NCBI GenBank assembly: GCA_022579005.1
Contig: MU401554.1
Location: 52,345-116,344, forward strand
Source of the DNA: Poronia punctata
Lineage: Eukaryota; Ascomycota; Sordariomycetes; Xylariales; Xylariaceae
Reading direction: 5' to 3'
Length of the DNA: 64,000 nt
In this document: in pieces, positions 59,340-64,000 of the stretch
How positions within the stretch are numbered: the first letter of the stretch is position 1
Layout: every line of letters begins with the position of its first letter
The notes under the pieces: model-generated
The model's database searches: none
What the model was told of the DNA's origin: nothing
The model's input: the letters and a program-made list of their open reading frames with translations, nothing else
Made by a program: the position numbers and the translations under genes

Positions 59340-59912
59340 AGCGATCTACCCTAAAACAAGGCACCGATTCCATGGTTGCGACGACTTGGTCGGAGAATTA
59401 CAAGAGCATAGCGGCACATTGGGCTTTTTCCCGGTGGACAAGTCACAACTGGCGCGAACTGGTTCCGGTGGACGCAAAAACGTGTCGCCTGTTTCGCCCA
59501 AATAGGCTAAAGCGTGCCGATCTTTCGCGTTCGGGAGATCTCCTTGGTGGTCTTGATCTCGTGAGCGATACTTCAAGGGCAAAAAAGAGTAAAAGGTCCA
59601 GTTTCAAAGAATTGCCGATCATATGTCGGCAAATCGTCAGTTACTAAGAGAATAGAGAACGTTTACCTGTTTACTCGTCGACAGACTCTTGGTCTATCTT
59701 GGCAGGACGTAGAAAGTTGGAACGATGCCGATACCGAGCTTGTATAAAGAGAGGGCGAGGTTTGCGTCGATGATAGATTCTCAGAAGCCACAGCCGTCTT
59801 GAAAAGTCCCAAGTCTCGCCTAGACTTCCAGCTCTACCGTCTGACTCGTCGCTCGCACTCAATCCCTCTTCTTCCCAGAACACGCGAAGAAAGTTCGAAA
59901 AAGGGCGCCAAA
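59340..59912. other. Promoter region of feruloyl esterase gene
   Basis: A TATAAAG box lies at 59743-59749, about 165 bases before the ATG, followed by a C/T-rich leader. No other feature was recognised. Confidence 0.55.
59743..59749 (+). promoter_or_regulatory. TATA box
   Basis: TATAAAG at a typical distance upstream of the secreted esterase start; inducible cell-wall-enzyme genes in filamentous fungi commonly carry one. Confidence 0.6.
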
Positions 59913-60758
59913 ATGAAGTCTTTCGTGACAACCGCCGCCGTCGCGCTCGCCTCGGTGCAAGGCATCCTCGCGGAGAACTCGGCCGGGTGCGGCAAGGATC
60001 CGACCATCTCGAACCAGCGCTACCAGATGACCGTCAACGGCAAGACGCGCGAGTACATCATGAAGATCCCGGATGACTACGACAGCAGCCACCCGTACCG
60101 ACTGGTCTTCACGTGGCATCAGCTAGGCGGCAGCGCCCAGAAGATCGTAGACGGCGAGAACCCCCAGGCCGGCGGTGCGCTGCCGTACTACGGTTTGGAG
60201 GCGATTTCGGAGGGCAGCGCCATCTTTGTCGTCCCCGATGGACTAAACGCCGGCTGGGCCAACGAGGGCGGCGAGGACCTGACCTTCTTCGACCAAATGT
60301 TGGAGGAGGTGGAGAACGCGCTCTGCATCGACACCAACCTGCGGTTCTCGACGGGCTTCAGTTATGGTGGTGGCATGTCATATGCGCTGGCCTGTGACCG
60401 GTCCGACCAGATCCGGGCCGTCGCCGTCATCTCGGGCGCCGAGCTGAGTGGCTGCCAAGGTGGTAGCTCGCCGGTGGCGTACTACGGCCAACACGGAACC
60501 TCGGACTCGGTCCTCAACGTCGATCTCGGCCGTCAACTGCGCGATCGCTTCGTCACCAACAACGGCTGCCAGGCCGTGTCCGAGCCCCAGCCCAATGGCG
60601 GCAACTCGGTCAAGACGGAATACCAGGGCTGCCAGGAGGGTTACCCCGTCACTTGGGTCATTCACGACGGCGACCACAACCCGTCCCAGGTCGACCAAGG
60701 CCAGAGCACTCCTTTTGCTCCCCAGAACAGCTGGGATTTCTTCACTCAGTTCACTTAA
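59913..60758 (+). CDS. Secreted feruloyl esterase (CE1 family, FaeB-like)
   Basis: A single exon encodes 281 residues, beginning with a signal peptide (FVTTAAVALASVQGILA). The catalytic triad is complete: nucleophile in STGFSYGGG (Ser about 150), acid in HGTSDS (Asp about 198), base in HDGDHNPSQ (His about 255). Several cysteines (SAGCGK, ENALCID, LACDR, LSGCQGG, NGCQA, YQGCQEG) suggest disulfides as in fungal CE1 esterases. The family releases ferulic or p-coumaric acid from arabinose side chains of plant cell walls. There is no cellulose-binding module. The start ATG has an AAAATGA context. The gene faces the GH93 gene tail-to-tail across about 890 bases. Confidence 0.9.
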   Translation: MKSFVTTAAVALASVQGILAENSAGCGKDPTISNQRYQMTVNGKTREYIMKIPDDYDSSHPYRLVFTWHQLGGSAQKIVDGENPQAGGALPYYGLEAISEGSAIFVVPDGLNAGWANEGGEDLTFFDQMLEEVENALCIDTNLRFSTGFSYGGGMSYALACDRSDQIRAVAVISGAELSGCQGGSSPVAYYGQHGTSDSVLNVDLGRQLRDRFVTNNGCQAVSEPQPNGGNSVKTEYQGCQEGYPVTWVIHDGDHNPSQVDQGQSTPFAPQNSWDFFTQFT

Positions 60759-61651
60759 AAGAACATTGGGGTTGTTTGGGGTACTGGGTTTGCGTTGGCT
60801 TCTTGGTTTTATTCGTACCGGTCGGTGATTCTAGTATTGTTACTCGAATCTCTTTTAACCCATCAGGGGATAGATAACCAGAGACTGGGCAGAACGAGGA
60901 CGAATACTCTTTCCATATGAAGTTAAAAATAAAAACACTACTACTTTGAAGTTGGGATTAGTGTACGAGTCCTGAAGCGTGCCTAAGTACTTGTATGAAA
61001 TCTTACTTAACCGCCCAAGGTGATGTGAATATTCTCAAAACTCAGTACTATTCAGGGCCCGCCGTTAAAGTATAACCACATTAGAATTGGTATGCATTGA
61101 CATAAGCCGATGTACGAACAAATCCAAAGACGTTGTTGGTACATACTTGAGTAATCCAGATGCTACCGATTGTGCACAGTAGAAACATTATAGACAACCT
61201 GTATTATCCCTTATAGACTACCTAAAGAAAGAACATGAGCAAATGAACATACAATGCGGGTTTGATTTTCTAATCCCCCGTTATTAATCCAACGGCATAG
61301 ACGAGCAGACGACTTCCAGTGTTTCTGTGTCCTATAATGCACCGTCAGGGGATATAATACCTTTGGCTCCAGACAGAAATACATACGACCTAAAACCAAG
61401 TCGAACGACCAAAACAAAACAAAAATCTCGGGCTACAAGTTTGTCATATCACTTTACCTTCTTCTTTCCCCCCTATTTAAACCGGATACCCATCCCCATC
61501 CCTATCCACAGACACAACAACAACGAATCCCAAGGATTTTCTGCATTGAATTTGCATTGTCCCTAGATAAGTAGGTAGTTGTACTAAATATTTATAGGCT
61601 AACCCAGATACTTTACCTACGAGTAGATAGAGACCAGAAACATGTTCCCCT
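60759..61651. other. Tail-to-tail intergenic region
   Basis: It holds the 3' flanks of the esterase and GH93 genes, with an AATAAAA-like signal near 60928 and one TACGAGTA at 61618. No gene recognised. Confidence 0.55.
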
Positions 61652-63066
61652 TCAAGGAAACTCGGTAGCCGACGCTTTAAGAATCTTCTTGAGATCGACA
61701 ACGGTAGCGGAAAAGGGGGTATTCAACCCAGCATCCATATCATCAAAAGTCTCGCCACCGTAAATGAGTAAGTGATCGGGGTGGTTTTTGAATATCTGGA
61801 TCGCTCGACTGTATACGGCTCCAGCTGGAGTCATGCTGTATTGTTTGTTTTCCCCCGTCATTAGTAAAAACAAACGAATCACCGATACAGAGAAGGGGGG
61901 GGAAAAAAAAAAAAAAAAAAAAAAACTCACTGCTCCTCCCAAGAATCCAAATCCCCCCCATTCCTATTCGTCCAGACCGTCCTGCGATCGGCGTCGGAAA
62001 CGACAATCGTCCCATTCGGTCCACCCAACGGACTCCAGACCACGTACGGCGAAGCGTTGGGCACGCGCTTCTCGTCCACGACAATCGGTCTCCCCTCATT
62101 CAATCCGAAATCCAGCGGGCTATCCGCCATGACGTAATAGACGGGATAATTCGACCCGTGGGAGGACGAGTTCCCCACGGGCAGTTCGTGCACGAGGACC
62201 CATTTGTCGATGGGCGGGATGTGCGCTATGACCGTCATGCCCGGCCGCGCCTCGTATAGGTCGTAGGCGACGTCGTCGACGGGCGGGTCCCAGGATTTCA
62301 GGTCGTCGGATACCTGGTGCGCGAGTTTCTGTCCGTGTAAGGGGTCCCGTTGGTCCGAGTAGTAGACTACGACGGATTTTTTGTAGGGTCTTTTTTTTGT
62401 TCCTTTTGTTAGTTCCTTCCCCATTTTCCCCCTTTTAATTTGAAGAAAGAGAAGAGAAAGAAGGAAAAGAAAAGAAAAACCTTACAAAATAAACGGCTCC
62501 CAAATAGGCGTAGCCCCATTCGTAGTATTCGGCTTCCCACCTTCGGCGACATGACTGACAAACTCCCACGTCCTCGCGCGATCCCTCGAGGCATAGATGT
62601 CGATCCGGGTCCCGTTATCGCTCCAGCTATTCCCCGCGCCCAGGATCGTGCCGGCCTCGTAATCGCCCACCCTTTCCGTGAGTTCCGCGAGGGCCGGTTG
62701 GGCCGTCATGCCCCACCCGTTGACCTGGTCGGTGAAGTTGGACGTGTACGTCCAGCTGGCGCCGCCGTCCCCGCTGGTGAAGATGGGGAAGTAGGCCGGG
62801 GACGGGCCCCGGAAGGAGGCCGTCGCGATGATGGTGCCGTCGCAGAGCTCGACGTAGCGTGGGTATGTCACGCTCTGGTTCCCCTTTGTCTCGAAGATGG
62901 TGTTGTTGCTGAAGAAACCCCATGGTTTCGGGTCGTTGCCCGGGTGAGGGGGGTGGTCGGGGTGGTCGGGGTGGTGGGGGTGATGACCTGGTGGTCCTCC
63001 TTTTCCGGGAGGTGCGGCGATTACATGATGAGCTAGGAATAAACCTAGCACTGAGAAGAGATGCAT
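61652..63066 (-). CDS. Secreted exo-alpha-1,5-L-arabinanase-like enzyme, GH93
   Basis: Three exons read leftwards (62486-63066, 61931-62389, 61652-61835) give 407 residues; introns are 96 and 95 nt. A signal peptide (HLFSVLGLFLAHHVIAA) precedes an unusual His/Pro/Gly linker (GHHPHHPDHPDHPPHPG, about 27-43). The six-bladed propeller has sialidase-type repeats, with FTSGDGGASWTY and YASRDRARTWEF as Asp-box-like turns, plus VTYPRYVELCDGTIIATAS, SNFTDQVNGWGMTAQPAL, VVVYYSDQRDPLHGQK and YVVWSPLGGPNGTIVVSDAD, all characteristic of GH93. GH93 releases arabinobiose from linear arabinan. The second intron carries a very long T run directly after its GTGAG donor. Several N-x-S/T sites fit a secreted glycoprotein. 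Confidence 0.9.
61895..61925 (+). repeat. Homopolymer run (8 G then 23 A) inside GH93 intron
   Basis: On the coding (minus) strand this is GTGAG followed by 23 T and 8 C, lying from just after the 5' splice site of GH93 intron 2. Confidence 0.9.
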
Positions 63067-64000
63067 CTTTTCTTTTTCTCTGCACGCAGCAGAATAAAAA
63101 TAGACTAGGTATCTAGTTGGGTTGTTTCAGACCTGTCTGAGAAAAAAAAAAAAAGGATTTGGAATAATCAATCCCTCTCGACGAAACAAAAAAGTAAATA
63201 AAAAGAAATCCTTCGGTATATCAACCGAAAGGAACCCCATGGGGAAGGAGATCAGATATCTTTTGTATTTATCCCCTCCATTTCCCCTCCTCCCCTCCTC
63301 CCTTCCCCCTCTCCCCCTCCCCCGGGTCCCCCTATTCAACCTTTTTCATAAAAGAGGAGAGTCCTCGCGTCCTCGCGTCATCAGCCAGCAGCCAGTCCCA
63401 TAAACTACCTAATTACAACGAAGAGATTACTCACTTAAGCCAAGTATTCTCTTTTCTAAGTAGAATCGGGTGGATGAAAAAAAGTCTACCCGAACCATAA
63501 GCATATCCGGGCCGCCCATCCTCTCGGGAAGGATGAGGTAGGTACGCGATATGAGCGGCTAATAAGGTTGGGCATTTTTGCCCTTGACCCTTGTCAGGTC
63601 AGCTCAGGTGAGAGCCAAGACAACGGCGTTGGGTTGATGATTGGAGGTTGCGTGACGACCAGGGTCCGCCCCCGCAAAATACCTCCTACTCCAATGTAAT
63701 GGATGTGTGCTGCTAAACCTAACTTTAAATCCTGCTCGCTTCCATCTCCTGTTTCAAGGTTGTAAGGTTGCTTTGAAAACAGAGACTCGGGGACTGGGTA
63801 GCAACGTGCGGGAATTTAATGGAACCCAAGATGGAACCCATCCATCGGGTTTTTGTTACACCCCTCAAAATAAGGCCGAGGGGGGGGGGGGGGGGGGGGA
63901 AGGGGGCTGAGGTTGTTGGACACCAACACAATTGCAAAAATATACTAAATTTAATAAATTCCCCAGAAACATAACACGTAAAGCACCACAGGCAAAATGA
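63067..64000. other. Promoter and flank of GH93 gene
   Basis: The minus-strand promoter region of GH93 includes an A run near 63140-63153 and purine-rich stretches, and a run of 20 G at 63880-63899. No coding region was supported up to the right edge. Confidence 0.5.
63880..63899 (+). repeat. Poly-G tract
   Basis: Twenty consecutive G, followed by AAGGGGG. Potentially quadruplex-forming and a likely site of sequencing length error. Confidence 0.85.

Noticed and set aside
1..64000. CRISPR arrays, bacterial operons, riboswitches or prophage
   Set aside because: No regularly spaced direct repeats and no bacterial-style gene packing; every recognised gene is eukaryotic with spliceosomal introns or a fungal single exon.

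Overview
The window is nuclear DNA of a filamentous ascomycete (Pezizomycotina), most likely a sordariomycete. The evidence is many short GT-AG introns (mostly 50-95 nt, often with a CTAAC or CTGAC branch site), long gene-poor spacers rich in microsatellites and homopolymers, tRNA genes with internal promoters, and fungal-specific families. No bacterial operon, plasmid, phage or CRISPR feature is present. The genus cannot be fixed from sequence alone. Splice models were built by hand; every exon join given keeps the reading frame and restores a contiguous protein, but none has transcript support.

Layout. 0-17.9 kb: an RRP7-type ribosome-biogenesis protein cut by the left edge (-), an MFS drug/amine-type transporter (+), an orphan seven-helix membrane protein with six introns (+), an MFS sugar transporter with a 9-nt micro-exon (+), a conserved fungal protein (-), an intron-containing tRNA-Ile(UAU) (-) and a secreted GH89 alpha-N-acetylglucosaminidase (-). 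17.9-26.3 kb: a gene-poor stretch with one small secreted repeat protein (FPTG units) and one AT-rich, TTA-rich orphan ORF. 26.3-33.2 kb: a compact block with a low-complexity conserved protein (-), dihydrofolate synthase (+), a DUF218/YdcF-type protein (+) tail-to-tail with an alpha/beta hydrolase (-), and tRNA-Thr(AGU) (-). 33.2-41.6 kb: over 8 kb with no supportable gene. 41.6-52.4 kb: a 77-residue proline-rich protein with a spliced leader, a Cdt1-type replication licensing factor, the coactivator MBF1, a DUF1365 protein and a GFA-domain zinc protein. 52.4-64 kb: a possible tiny secreted peptide, a GNAT-fold protein, an NmrA/isoflavone-reductase-like protein, a CE1 feruloyl esterase and a GH93 exo-arabinanase.

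How the genes fit together. RRP7, MBF1, Cdt1, dihydrofolate synthase and the tRNAs are housekeeping functions. GH89, the feruloyl esterase, GH93 and the sugar transporter form a carbohydrate-scavenging theme; the esterase and GH93 are neighbours in tail-to-tail orientation and would act on the same feruloylated arabinan-type polymers.

The most unusual signal is not a gene. The octamer TACTCGTA/TACGAGTA occurs about 29 times by hand count (about 2 expected by chance), and all the copies found lie in introns or intergenic DNA.
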